64,000 bases of DNA from Chrysoporthe austroafricana (taxonomy: Eukaryota > Ascomycota > Sordariomycetes > Diaporthales > Cryphonectriaceae): assembly GCA_001051155.2 (NCBI GenBank), contig JYIP02000005.1, positions 62,001 to 126,000 on the forward strand. The letters are read 5' to 3'. The first letter of the stretch is position 1. Every line of letters begins with the position of its first letter. The notes beneath the pieces were generated by a model. The model saw only the letters and a program-made list of their open reading frames with translations. It searched no databases and was not told where the DNA came from. A program made the translations under genes and the position numbers. Below are positions 11,200 through 22,859 of this stretch, in pieces.

Positions 11200-12112
11200 G
11201 TGGGTTTCTGTTAGCTAAAGCTGGGGTTGTGGTCATAGAACTTGTCTGGGCTACCAAAGGGTCGCTGCGCGGTGTAAGTAAGAGTGGGGCGTCACTAACC
11301 TTTCGACTAACATCTTGCAGGATCAGTTCGGTCTCGTGTTCGATTCAGTACAATCTGCCCGTTTACTTCCAGGCAACGAAAGTCTTACTCCAGCACAGAG
11401 TGGCGTCAATGTTCTCCCACTACTAATAGGCAGCGGTAAGTAGATGAAACGATCTCATGGTTTGGCGTTAATCTGACAGCCACGAAACAGCGTCTCTCAC
11501 CCTGATCGCCAGCATAGCCTACTCGAAATACCGCAATGATCGTCTAAACTGTGGCCTATCCGGTGTTCTTACCGTTGTCGGCTCGATTTTGGTCATGCGT
11601 CTGGGGTCGGACTCCGCCCCCGTTGAGTACTTGCTTTACCAACTAGTTGTAGCCTTTGGGTCTGGTCTGGGCAATCAAATTCCAGTCCTGGCTGTACAAG
11701 CTACAGTTAATATGTAAGACGTACCTCAAGCCACAAGTATTGTTTTGCGTAAGTTGTCTAGTCGCACATGGTGTTGATCTCCTTTCATTATACGTCTTTT
11801 GATACTGACGCGCAACCACCAACTCAGTATTTCAGTGGCTCAGTGGCGCACTAGCCGTATCCGCCACGCAAAATCTCTTCAGCAACATCATGTTGCTGAA
11901 CGCCCTGCGCAATATTCCCAGCCTCACTGCTGCACAGATTCTCGCTGCAGGGTCCGCTGATTTAAAGAAGCTCCTCCCTGCAGATGTAGCTCCTAAGCTC
12001 ATTGCAGCATACTCCAAAGGTCTCCGAGCGTCATGGGCCATGGGCGTAGGCTTTGCAGGTGGAACATTAATTTCTGGATTTGCTCGTTGGTGCTTAAGTC
12101 GCCATACCCACT
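11200..12112 (+). pseudogene. C-terminal half of a DHA-type MFS efflux pump, decayed
   Basis: The exon pieces read as the second half of a 14-TM drug/toxin-type efflux MFS: IQYNLPVYFQATK, SLTPAQSGVNVLPLLIGS, then a block ending AVQATVNM-DVPQATSIVL, and FQWLSGALAVSATQNLF. Family members begin about 300 residues earlier; that N-terminal half is missing. Introns fit: 11,274-11,320 (weak), 11,436-11,490 and 11,749-11,827. Defects are a 1-nt frameshift near 11,375-11,385 (after QATK) and a TAA at 11,715-11,717 where family members have Glu (MEDVPQAT). Neither looks like RIP. The reading frame fades near 12,112, about 70 bp before the transposase remnant. Such pumps often sit beside a Zn2Cys6 gene in secondary-metabolite clusters. 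The start of this feature is approximate. Confidence 0.75.
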
Positions 12113-12182
12113 TTCCGTCACCCCCCCTTTTCCGTCACCCCTGGCCAGCCACAGCAGAATTAGACATAGTGGAAAGACTCTA

Positions 12183-13349
12183 TTATTCCTCTACATAACC
12201 AGCGACCTCTATACAGTCCTCTTCAGAATTAGCTAATTCGACCTCACTCTCTTCATTAGGACTATCGTTGAGTTGATTGAGCTCATTTTGAGTCCTCTGT
12301 ATAGCCTCAATACTAGCAAACTTCGAATTTGGGCTCAATTCGACCTTCTTCTTCTTCCGTGGCCTCATATCCTCAACCTTCCTCTGAAGGGCCTCAACCT
12401 TCAGTTCTGCACTAGCCAGAAGGAGGTCCTTCTCATTGAATCCTTTAGAAATCTTTCTAAACAGGCTCCGTTGCGCTGGAGTTGTTGTTGTCTGGCTGTT
12501 GAATTGATCCAACTGACGTTTAAGGTCTTTAGCCTTCCTGGGGGTTGTCCACGTTATTATTTGAGTCTGTAGAAGATCCTCCGAGGAAGAGGAGGGTCTG
12601 TTTGAGCCCTCTGGTGTTGATTTGATTGGCTGTTGAGTCTGTTGTTGAGACTTTTTGAGGAGGAGGGGACTCATAAGCGGCTTTGCTAGAGAGACTGGCC
12701 AAAGGCCGCTGGCCTTCCACCCAGACCTGGCCAGAGAGGCCCTCAGTTCGAGCAATTCGATAACTCTCAAGGAACTGTCTCTTTCCAGCAACTGTTGAGT
12801 CTGTCCATTGGCTTAGAAGATTAAGCTGTTTCCGATAGGCCCTCTTTAGGGAGGAAAAGACACCCAAATCAAGGGGTTGAAGAACGTGAGAAGTATGAGG
12901 AGGCAAATAGAGTAATAGTATATTATTTTGGAAGTACTCCCACATAAACTCTGTAGTTGTATGGCTTCCGTGGCTGTCCATTATAAGCAAACGGCCTTCC
13001 GAAGGGTCTTCCGGCTGGGTCTGAGGGACGAAGACCTTCCGCAACCATTCGAGGCATGTCTCGTTCGTTATCCATCCGTTGTCCGTTGCTGTGAATGGCC
13101 AGTCTTTGAATGGCCTTAAATCCAGGGGAAACCACTGTTGCTGGTCTGTCTTTCCTCTATAGATCACAAGGGGAGGAAGAGAAGTGCCAGTTGCAGACAC
13201 ACACTCTATAAAGGAGGTTCATACTCTGCTGCCAGAGTCTTTCCGTTGAACAGAACGGCTTTCTGAAAACCCTAGAACTAGGCCGTTATGCCCTTGGCCT
13301 TCCATTATTCCCGCTTCGTCCATATTCCATCTATTAGCTAATTTGATGG
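12183..13349 (-). pseudogene. pogo/Fot1-like (Tc1-mariner superfamily) DDE transposase, 3' part, broken
   Basis: Minus-strand frame of the DDE_1 endonuclease family. In order: RWNMDEAGIMEGQG (first catalytic Asp) at about 13,300-13,340; SATGTSLPPLVIYRGK; LLIMDSHGSHT (second Asp, near 12,966-12,990); PHTSHVLQPLDLGVFSSLKR (third acidic residue); then RSGWKASGLWPVSLAKPLM and a basic C-terminus (RPRKKKKVELSPNSKFA) ending VAGYVEE with the stop at 12,183. Two lesions: a TGA where the family has Trp (at about 13,217, in SRV-TSF) and a frameshift near 12,725-12,740. The N-terminal helix-turn-helix/CENPB part is absent because an LTR starts at 13,350 inside the gene. Composition is normal, so it escaped heavy RIP. 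Confidence 0.9.
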
Positions 13350-13831
13350 TGTTACGACCCATATAACATGCAGATCAGGGAATGGGCCAACGGCGAAGTA
13401 CAGTTGGCAAAGTAGGAACTAAGCCGCGACAGGCGGGGTTTCAGGATCTCTTATATTACATCTCCTTACTAAGCAAGTTACGTAATCGGGTAATTACTAG
13501 TGATTACGGCCCAAACGATTACCAATAATTACTGAAGTGATCAGTAGTAATCAGAATAACGGTAATTACAGATAATTATAATAAAGAAGAACAGATATAT
13601 AAAGGACGAAAATTCCTTACTATCAGATATATTTCTTTATAGTATTTCAATTATTAATCTAAATATTATTTATATTCTAAATAATAAAGTAATTTATAAG
13701 AATTATTAAAATATTCGATAAATTATTCTATAAATATTTCTGTATTATTTGTTAAATATTTGCAACTGTATTGCTTATATAAATCCTTTAACTATATCAG
13801 TACTTACGGATATCAAGTATGGATTATTATA
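13350..13831 (+). repeat. 5' LTR of element X, inserted in the transposase gene
   Basis: It starts TGTTACGACCC at 13,350, cutting the transposase frame, and ends ...GGATTATTATA. It is followed by TTTTGACAACTCTTGTT, the same leader that follows four other LTRs in this window. The LTR is about 482 bp. Its first 200 bp is far less AT-rich than the rest, so composition changes inside the LTR and marks the right edge of the island. Confidence 0.7.
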
Positions 13832-13882
13832 TTTTGACAACTCTTGTTTAGCACGGTTAAGTATTTACCGATTAAGCAATAC
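13832..13882 (+). other. leader and putative primer-binding site of element X
   Basis: Only about 51 bp of X's internal part remains here before the next LTR starts at 13,883. The TTTTGACAACTCTTGTT motif matches the positions just after the LTRs at 14,531, 20,741, 34,455 and 36,746. Confidence 0.55.
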
Positions 13883-14119
13883 TATTATAAATTAACGAAC
13901 GGTTTAAGTTATAAGAACAGGCCGGATCTGTAAATCCAGGACTAACGTAGCCCGGATCTAATATCCGAAACTAAAAGCACCCTTATATAAGAACACCAGG
14001 CATACAAGATTATATAATTAAGGGTTAGGGTTTAAATAGCTAAAATAGCAGAACTATTTTACCGATCGGATAATTAGAATAGCAAAGCTATTTAAGCAAT
14101 TTAAAACTGAAAAGCCAGA
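13883..14119 (+). repeat. left part of E'-type LTR, split by element b
   Basis: It starts TATTATAAATTAACGAACGG, nearly the same as the LTR at 33,980. It breaks off at 14,119 after GAAAAGCCAGA. The rest resumes at 30,904 with CCGGATATATAAG, matching the uninterrupted LTR in element A (GAAAAGCGGGATATATAAG, near 3,318). CCAGA (14,115-14,119) and CCGGA (30,904-30,908) are the target duplication of b, differing by one transition. Confidence 0.8.
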
Positions 14120-14530
14120 TATTATAGCATTAAAGCAACCCACTCGGTGCTAAGATTTTCAAGCTTAACTGCAAAACCCAATAAATGCTTATATAAGCAA
14201 GGGTTAAAAATAAATAAAATAAGGATTACTGGATTATTAAGTAAGCTAATAAGCTAAGCTTATTAGCTTATTTAATAAGCCGATAATTTTATATTAAAGA
14301 GCTGGGTATATAAGGATCAAATATTTGCTAAATAAATAATAATAGCTCTTTAATTATAAATCTAAATATCAATTGGACCTTATTATTGATAATCGCCCAA
14401 GATTTATAAATATTGCGATATTCAATAAATCGTATTCTAATATTCAAAGCTTATACTTAATACTATTCTTGCTAGCATAAACCCTTTTGATTCTATAATA
14501 TATTTCAGGATTGCTATAGCATTTATAATA
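14120..14530 (+). repeat. 5' LTR of element b
   Basis: A 411-bp LTR running from TATTATAGCATTAAAGC to ...GCATTTATAATA, RIPed from TG...CA. The same sequence minus its first 14 or so bases recurs at 30,508-30,903. A 14,226-14,284 segment is a near-palindrome built on AAGCTAATAAGCTAAGCTT. Leader TTTTTATAATTCTTG follows. Confidence 0.8.
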
Positions 14531-17500
14531 TTTTTATAATTCTTGTTTAAAAACAGTTTAGTATATTCCTTTTAAGCAATATCGGAATACGATAGCATTT
14601 CAAATCCCGTTTTCTTTTAGCAACCAGGCCTTTCAGGAAGGAAACCCGGTTATCCTTATTAACGAACAATTCCAGGAATAAAATATGGCCCTATATTAAT
14701 AATTCGAAAAAGTCAAGAACGAAATTTTCCGCCTTAATGCTTTCTAACAGGCCAAAGCTTTCAAGCTTGATAAGCCCGGACTTTATAAAAGGTTTTGCGG
14801 AAACTTCCAGGCTTTCTTAACTTAATTCAAAGCTTACTTTAAGCATTATAGTACCCAATTCAGGATTACTTACGATAAGATCGATTTCGCAAAAAGCCGA
14901 TTTGAAAGAATAATATTCCAGTAATAGGAACTTACTTTTCGCGATTACCTGGATAACGATAATGCATTCCGTTCCGAAAATACCAAATGCATTTTCCAGT
15001 ATTATTCTAATTTCGAAAAAGTTCTTACTAAAACTTTCGGAAACCCGAACGAACGACGCATTGCGATATAGCAATTAGAAGCATTTCGGCAAATAGGATC
15101 GGCAGCAAATTATATGGCCAAATTCAAATAAATTATTGCTTATTTCGATTACAAAAATAAATTTCTTATAAATGCTTATTATGCAAGATTTAAAGAAAAA
15201 ATTAAAGATAAATTTTATAAAAAAAACTAACCCGAAAAATTTAATGAATTTATTAGCAAAGCCGTTCGTATTAATAATCGGCTTTACGAACGAAAATAAT
15301 AATAATAAAAGAATTATAATAATACCTTTCGATATTAATTCAATTTTAGAAAGCGCAAATTTCAATATAGCAACCAAAATAATATAGCTTATTCGAGTAC
15401 GATATATATTAAATTTATAGAACTGGATGCTTTTATGCAAAATTAATATAAGGGAATTATTTATTATAATTATAGCAAAAAAGGATATATTGCCCGTAAT
15501 TGCTATTAAGAGAAAAAGAAATAAGAATAGAAACTAATTCTGGAAAGATAAATTAATATTACTTAATAATAGGAACCCAATTAGCTAAATAATAATATTT
15601 TATTAGAGCAAGTAGCAAATTTTAATTATAGCAGTATAAGCTGGATAGCTTGCTACTGAAATTACTGCTTATTGTACTTTTCGGCAAAAGAAAGCTTAAG
15701 ATAATTCCTATACAAACTTAAAGGATAATAGCAACTCGCTATAAGAAGAAAAGGCTTACTTTATAATACGACTATAAACGATAGCAATTCGGACTGCTTA
15801 AATAACCCGCTAAATATCGGAAAAGAAAATTTAAGACGATTTCCTTTAGAAATATATTTCGATAGACGATAGGAAGCAATAATAGAAAAAAAGCTCGGCA
15901 CTTTAGATATAATAATACTTATACTTAGTACTGCTACGGAAGAAATGGCATTCCCAGACCGATAGCCAGATAACTTACTAATTCCTATATTCGGGAAAGA
16001 ATTAAAAAAGCCCGGTATCCAAAATACGAAACAATTACGATAGAAATATAGCGACTGAATAACCAAATATACGAGAATCGAATATTTGGTTTATAGGCTT
16101 ATATTATAAGAATTTTTCTAAAATATCCCGTTCTAAAATAACAAATATAAACCTTAAAAAAATAAAAGGATTAGTTATTTATATTTTCGATATTATAAAC
16201 TTGCTTAAATATATTGCATATATTATAACTATTAGATATATTTTAGCAAGAAAGTTAAATATAATTAGTTTCTAATTAAAGAATAGGATTAATTAGTTTA
16301 ATTTATTATAAAATCTTAAGGGAAATATAGAAAAGTCTTGCATATCGAATACAATAATACTTATATCGGATTACCGGATAATTATCTATAGAAATATATT
16401 CAAAGAAAAATAATATAGGAATAATATTATATATCGGCATATTCTATTTATATACAAGATAAAGCTAAGGAATAGTACTGATTGCAAAAAGCCGAAAAAG
16501 TAAAGCAGTATGCTTAAAGCTAAGCAAGAAAGTTAGCGAAGCAAGTAGCGAAATAAGTATAAAACGACCCAAAAAGAAAGGATCGCTTATAAAAAGATAG
16601 CAGCCGATTAAAACTATAAGGTCTTTATGCATTATTATAAAGAGGAATATATTATTTTGAATATATATATTAACGGGCAATATTATAGCGTATTATTAAA
16701 TAATAGCGCATAAAGGAATTTCATTTTGCCAGAAATCGTTAATAAGGAATAAATTCCTTAAATATAGAAAAAAGACTCTTATAAGCTTAATATTATAAAA
16801 AGAAAAGCGATTGCATATAACTTTAATATAATCGATATAGAAATTAATTACTTATTTATTTCGATTTAAAGCTTTATAATAAAAACTACTTTCAATATTA
16901 CAAATATAGTATAATATGAATTAATCTTAAGAATATTTTGGCTTAAAGAGCATAACCCTTATATTAATTGGACTATTAGCCAGATTTTATAAGAATAAGC
17001 TATATTTATTAAAATAATTGCAATTAACGGAATAAGGAAAGACTTAATTACTGAAAATAGTATTAGGAATATGCGTTCAAATAGGCTTAGATTTACCTTT
17101 AAAGCAGAAAGATTTATTAGAACAAAAAGAAAAGTTATAGGAATCCCGGACTTATAAATACAAATCAGAAACGAATTAAAAATTCAAACGATTAGCAAAA
17201 ATCTGATATAGCGCAAAGCATTACGAAAAAATATAGATTATAGAACTATAAGGAAATCTAGCTTCCAATACGAAAAAATTACGAAAGGAAATTCGGATTA
17301 ATATATAATAGATACTCTAGACTTTTAGAAGTTAAGTCTTAAAAGCAGCGATAAGAAGCTAATAAAGCAAAATACGCTTAACGGTACCTTTTATTCTTTT
17401 AAATTTCAAAAGACAAGAAAGGATTAATATTAAAACTCAAAAACGTATTATAAGAATATTACGAGTTCAAAAAACTATAGCAAAAGAAATTCGATATTGG

Positions 17501-18366
17501 TTTATTAGAATATAGCCCTTTCGATTATAAAATCCTATTAAAAAAAGGGACGAAACTCAAGAACTACTTTATTTATAAGCTCGATTAAGTAAAGCTCGAA
17601 ATATTTAGGGAATATATTAACGAAAACTTGAAAAGAAGCTATATATGAAAATTACAATTACTAGCGGAATACTTAATCCTTTTCGTATTCAAAAAGAATA
17701 GCAAATTGCGATTTTATATAAATTATTAATAGCTTAACGATATTATAATTAAGAATTGCTATCTTTTGCTATTAATAAGAGAAATGCGAAATTGGCTAAT
17801 TGGAATAAACTAGTTTATTATATTCAATTTTAAGGAAGAATACTATTATATTCGAATTAAAAAAGACGATATTTGGAAGACGGCATTTAGGATTCGTTAC
17901 GGATATTTCGAATATATAATTTTATCTTTTAAATTAATTAATGCGCTTGCATTTTTCCAAGAAATAATTAATAATATTTTTTGCGAATATTTGAATATTA
18001 TTATTATTATCTATTTTAATAATATCTTTATTTATTTAAAAGATTTCGAATTTTACAAATAATATATATAGTAAGTATTATAAATTTTGCAAAATAATAA
18101 ATTTTTAATAAAATTAAGCAAATGCTGCTTTTATTAATAAAAGGTTAATTACTTTAACTATACGATAGAATTAAATAAAATTAGCATATAAAAAGATAAA
18201 GTTTAAATAGTAAAAGAATAGCTTATATTAGAAAAGATAAAAGAAGTTAAAGCATTTTTCGGTTATATTAACTTTTACTAATAGTTCATTCGGAATTATA
18301 ATAAAATCGCATGCCCCTTTACGGATTTTACGAAAAAAAACTGAAAGTTCGAATAGATATAAAAAA
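14531..18366 (+). mobile_element. element b: Ty3/gypsy gag, protease and RT, RIP-inactivated, cut by a deletion
   Basis: The Gag frame spans about 14,620-16,450: the capsid-like part has FQAFLT-FKAYFKHY and KTFGNPNERRIAI, and the zinc knuckle at about 15,455-15,510 is YYNYSKKGYIARNCY, so two of its Cys and the His are Tyr. A SWIACY...YC motif near 15,640-15,680 is usual in fungal Gag. The protease at about 16,630-17,000 reads LLNNSA-RNF where the family has LLDSGAxGNF. The RT runs about 17,500-18,100 and ends in DFTKK. At 18,366/18,367 the sequence jumps back to the segment just before protease, so the 3' part of b is lost. Outer boundaries are set by LTRs at 14,120-14,530 and 30,508-30,903. 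Confidence 0.85.
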
Positions 18367-20327
18367 CTAAAGAATAATACCGATTGCAAAAAGCTGAAAA
18401 GGCAAGATAGTATGTTTAAAGCCAAGCAAGAAAGTTAGCGAAGCAAGTAGCGAAACAAGTACAAAATAACTCAAAAAGAAAAGATTGCTTATAAAGGGAT
18501 AATAGCCAATCAGGATTACAAAATCCTTATGCGCTATTACGAATAACAAGGAAAAATATATTATTTTGGATGCATATATTAATAGGTAACGTTACGGCAT
18601 ACTATTGAATAATAGCACATAAGGGAATTTTATTTTGTTAGAAATTATTAATAAGGAATAAATTCTTTGAATGCAAAAAAAAGATCCTTATAAACTTAAT
18701 ATTATAGAAAGAAAAGCAGTTATATATAACTTTAATATAATCGATATAAAAACTAATTACTTATTTATTTCGATCCAAAGCCTTATAATAGAAATCTTTT
18801 TCGATATTATAAATATAGCATAATACAAGTTAATTTTAAGAATACTTTAGCTTAAGGAATATAACCTTTATATCGATTGGATTACTAGCTAGATTTTATA
18901 AGAATAAGCCGTATTTATTAAAAGGATTGCAATTAACGGAAAAGGGAAAGTTTTAATTACTGAAAATAATATTAGGAATATGCATTCAAATAAGCTTAAA
19001 TTTATTCTTAAAGCAGAAAGACTAGCTAAAATAAAAGAAAAAGTTACGGAAACTTCGAACTTATAAATATAAATTAAAAACAGATTAAGAATTCAAGCAA
19101 TTAGCGTTTAGCAAAAAGTTAATTTAGCGCAAAGCATTACGAAATTATATAGGCTATAGAATTATAAAGAGATTCAATTTCTATTATAATAAATATAAAA
19201 AGATTACGAGAAAAGATTTGGCCTTATAAATAATAAATACTTAAAGCTATTAGAAACCAAAATATATAAATAAAAAAAAGAAGTAACAAAAGAAAAATAC
19301 GTTTAACGGTATTTTCTATTCTTTTAAATTGCGAAAGATAAAAAAGAATTATTGCTAAAACTTAAAAATATATTATAGGAATATTACGAATTCAAAAAAC
19401 TATAGCAAAGAAAATTCGATACCGGTTTATTAGAATATAGCCTTTTTAATTATAAAATCCTGCTGAAAGAAAGAATAAAACCCAAGAACTATTTTATTTA
19501 TAAACTCGATTAAGCAAAACTCGAAGCATTTAGGGAATATATTAACGAAAACTTAAAAAGAGGTTATATACGGAAATTATAATTATTAACAAGATATTCG
19601 ATCCTATTCGTATTCAAAAAGAATAGCAAATTATAATTTTATATAAATTATAAGCAGCTTAACGATATTACGATTAAAAACCGCTATCCCTTGCCCTTAA
19701 TAAGAGAAATATAAAACCGATTAATAAGAGCAAACTAGTTTACTATATTCGACTTCAAAGAAGGATATTATTATATTCGAATTAAAGAAAACGATATTTG
19801 GAAAATAGCATTCAGAACCCGTTATGGATATTTTGAGTACGTAATTTTACTTTTTAGACTAATTAATACACTTATATCCTTCCAAAAAATAATTAACGAT
19901 ATTTTTCGCGAATATTTAAATATTATCGTTATTATTTATTTCGATAATATCTTTATCTATTCAAAAGATTTCGAATTTTATAAATAGCATATATAACAAA
20001 TATTCTAGATTTTGTAAGATAATAAATTCTTAATTAAATTAAATAAATATTATTTCTATTAACAAAAAGTTAATTATTTCGGTTATATTATAAAATTAAG
20101 CAAAATTAATATATAGAAAGATAAAGTTCAAGCAATAAAAAAATAACTTATATTAGAAAAGATAAAAGAAATTAAAGCATTTTTCGGTTATATTAATTTT
20201 TATCGATAATTCATTCGGGATTATAGCAAAATCGTATGCCTTTTTACGGATTTTACGAAAAAGAATTAAAAGTTTAAATAGATATAAAAAATACAGGAAG
20301 TATTTAACGAAATCAAAAAACGGATAA
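18367..20327 (+). mobile_element. element b' (left part): protease-RT segment, second copy
   Basis: A second protease-RT copy starts here. Its first bases (ATTGCAAAAAGC at 18,382) align with 16,481, giving an offset of 1,901; near the end the offset is 1,925, so the copies also differ by indels. RIP has put Tyr and Asn codons at the usual sites and many TAA/TAG stops. The join at 18,366/18,367 links the RT end of one copy to the pre-protease part of the other without shared sequence, which is better explained by a deletion between two nested elements than by homologous exchange. The segment stops at 20,327, where element C is inserted. Confidence 0.8.
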
Positions 20328-20740
20328 TGTTATAAACCAACGTGCAAACGAAGGAAACCCCAAACAGAACCCAGGCCAGACAATAGGGAGGCATACCCCG
20401 CAAAGATTACGTAACTTAGGGTTAGGGTTATTAGGGCTTAGCCTAGCTTACCGGGACTCGGTAAGCAACAGCGAGTTCCAGTAAGCAACTATAAGCCAGG
20501 GACTAAGGGATTAAATATATAAGGCTAGGAGAATTACTAGCCGGATAGATAAATAGTTCTTCAGTTATCAATCTAAATATCAATTGGACTTTACCATTAA
20601 TAGCCGCATTGGCTTATGAATATTGCGATATATAAATAAACCTGTCCTGAAGCTCAAGACCCGTACTTGGTACCGCTCTTGTTAGCATAAACCCCTTAAC
20701 TCTACAGTACATCTTAGGATTTACTGCAGCGTTTATAACA
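20328..20740 (+). repeat. 5' LTR of element C
   Basis: It runs from TGTTATAAACC to GTTTATAACA, giving a 10-bp terminal inverted repeat (TGTTATAAAC/GTTTATAACA). It contains GGGTTAGGGTTATTAGGG-type telomere-like sequence near 20,411-20,430. By hand alignment it differs from the 3' LTR at about 35 sites, all transitions, with no indel. Confidence 0.95.
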
Positions 20741-20799
20741 TTTTGATAACTCTTATTCGAGATCGGTCTAGTATATATCCTTTGAGCAATACCCAGGAT

Positions 20800-22500
20800 A
20801 CGATAGCGCCCCAGACCCTGTTTTTATCCAGCAACCAGGCCCTTTAGGAAGAGGTACTAACTGTCCTTACTAACGAGCAATTCCAGCAACAGAATATGGC
20901 TTTGTACTAATAACTTAAGGAAGTCAAAAATGAGGTTATCCGCCTTAACGCCTTCTAATAGGCAAAAGCTTTCAAGCTCGATAAACCCGGCTTTTATAAA
21001 GGCATTCGAAGAGACTTTCAGACTTTCTTGATATAACTCAAGGCTTATTTCAAGCATTACGGACCCCAGTTCAAGACTACTTACGACAAGATCGATTTCG
21101 CAGGAAGTTGCTTTGAAAGAACGGCTTTCCAGTAATAGGAGCCAACCTTCCGCAATTATTTGGATAATAGTAAAGAATTTCGCTCGGAAGATACTAAACG
21201 TATCTTCTAACGCTACGCTAATTTCGAATCGGCCTTTATCAAAACTTTTAGAGATCCGAATGAATAATGCATTGCAATACGGCAATTAGAAGTATTTCGA
21301 TAAACCGGTTCGGCTTCGGACTATACGGCTAGGTTCCGGCAAATCGTAACCTATTTAGATTACAAAAACGAACCTCTTATAGATGCCTATTATGCAGGAC
21401 TTAAGGAAGAAGTCAAAAATGAATTCTATAAGGAAAACCGACCTAAAAAACTTAGCGAATTTATTAATAAAATAGTCCGAATCGATAACAGATTGTATGA
21501 ATAATGATAATAACGGCAAAAGAATTACGGTATTATTCCGCAATATTAGCCAAATACTGGGAAGCGTAAGTTCTAATATAAGGGCAAGAATAGTACGGCC
21601 TATTCGGGCATTATATATGCTAGGCCTATAGAACTAGATACCTTTGTACGTAAATAACGAAAAGGGGTTATTTATTACAATTGCGGTAAGAAAGATTATA
21701 TCGCCCGCAATTGCTGATAGGAACGAAAAAAGCGAGAATGGAAGCCAGTCTTAGAGAAATAGCTTAATATCGCTTGGCAGTAGGAACCTAATTAGCTAAA
21801 CAAAAATATCCTATTGAAATAAGCAGCGGATTCTGATTATAGCAGTCTTAGCTGGATAGCCTGCTATTACGATCATTGCATACTGCACTTCTCAGAAAAG
21901 GAAAGTTCAGGATAGTTCTTATGCAAGCTTTAAGGAAAACGATAACTCGCTATGGGCAGGAAAGGCCTACTTTACGATACTGTTATCCAGAATAGCGATT
22001 CCGATTGCTCTAGCGAAAAGCCTTTGCAAAGCGAAAAAGATTTAAGGAAATACTCTTTGAATTATTATCTGGAACGATAATAGAGCAGCATAATAGAAGA
22101 AGAAATCGGCATTATGCGATCAGGATTATCGATACCCAGCAATACTGTCGAGGAATTAGTATACCCCGATAGGCAGCCAGATAATTTATTAATTCCAGTT
22201 CCTAACGAAAAATTATTAGAAGAAATAGCTTATTACTAGCAAAAGAATTGCCAAAATTGCAGCAAATGGATATCCAAATATACGGAAGTTAAGCATATCA
22301 TTTATGGGCTTACGACAAAAGAATTCTTCCAAAGCATATTATTTCAGAATAGCGGATGCTTATTTTAAGAAAACGGAAAGATCAGTTACTTATACTTTCG
22401 TTATTATAAACTTGCCTGGATTAGCTATATTTATTATAATTGCCAGATATATTTTAGCGAGAAAGTTAAATACGATTGGTTCCTATTCAGGGAATGGGAC
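20800..22500 (+). pseudogene. gag of element C (nucleocapsid/capsid), RIPed
   Basis: The Gag-type frame includes AFKLDKPGFYKGI, a KTFRDPNE block near 21,245-21,265, and KPRQIVTYLDYKNEPL near 21,335-21,375. The zinc knuckle at 21,673-21,714 reads YYNCGKKDYIARNC: the first Cys and the His have become Tyr, while two Cys survive. The SWIACYYDHC motif lies near 21,850. Gag packages element RNA into particles. Stops are nearly all TAG/TAA at Gln or Trp positions. Start and end are approximate because stops block a clean frame. Confidence 0.85.
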
Positions 22501-22859
22501 CAATTGATCCATCCCGTTACGGAAAAGAGAGGAAAATACAGAAAGGTCCTGCATATCGAAAACAATAATGCATATATTAAGCTACCGGATAATTGCTTTC
22601 GAGCATGCATTAATAGAAAGACTATATAGGGATAATATTACGTAATAGCATGCTCCATATATGTATAGGATAAGGCTAAAGACTGGCACAGGCTGCAGAA
22701 AATCGAGAAGAATCGGCAGCAAGGCTATGCCTAAGCAAAGAGGCTAGCATAATAAGTAGCGAAAAACGCCCGAAATACCCCAAAAGGGAAAGATCGCCTA
22801 TAATGGGATAATAGCCGATCAGGACCAGGAAATCCCTATATACTACTACTAGAAAGAAC

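Noticed and set aside
16465..18549. Hydrophobic minus-strand frames at 16,465-16,680 and 18,367-18,549 (also 22,676-22,942 and 38,677-38,874)
   Set aside because: They are the complement of the Lys/Gln/Ala-rich linker before protease, repeated in every pol copy; not membrane proteins.
20411..20430. TTAGGG-like sequence considered as a telomere or interstitial telomere
   Set aside because: Only about two units, and it lies at the same position in both LTRs of C, so it is part of the LTR.
20857..21543. Open minus-strand frames across the gag region of C (and the matching ones at 14,817-15,440, 34,641-34,859 and 37,033-37,572)
   Set aside because: They are shadows of gag on the other strand: RIP turns CAA/CAG on + into stops but leaves the complement open.
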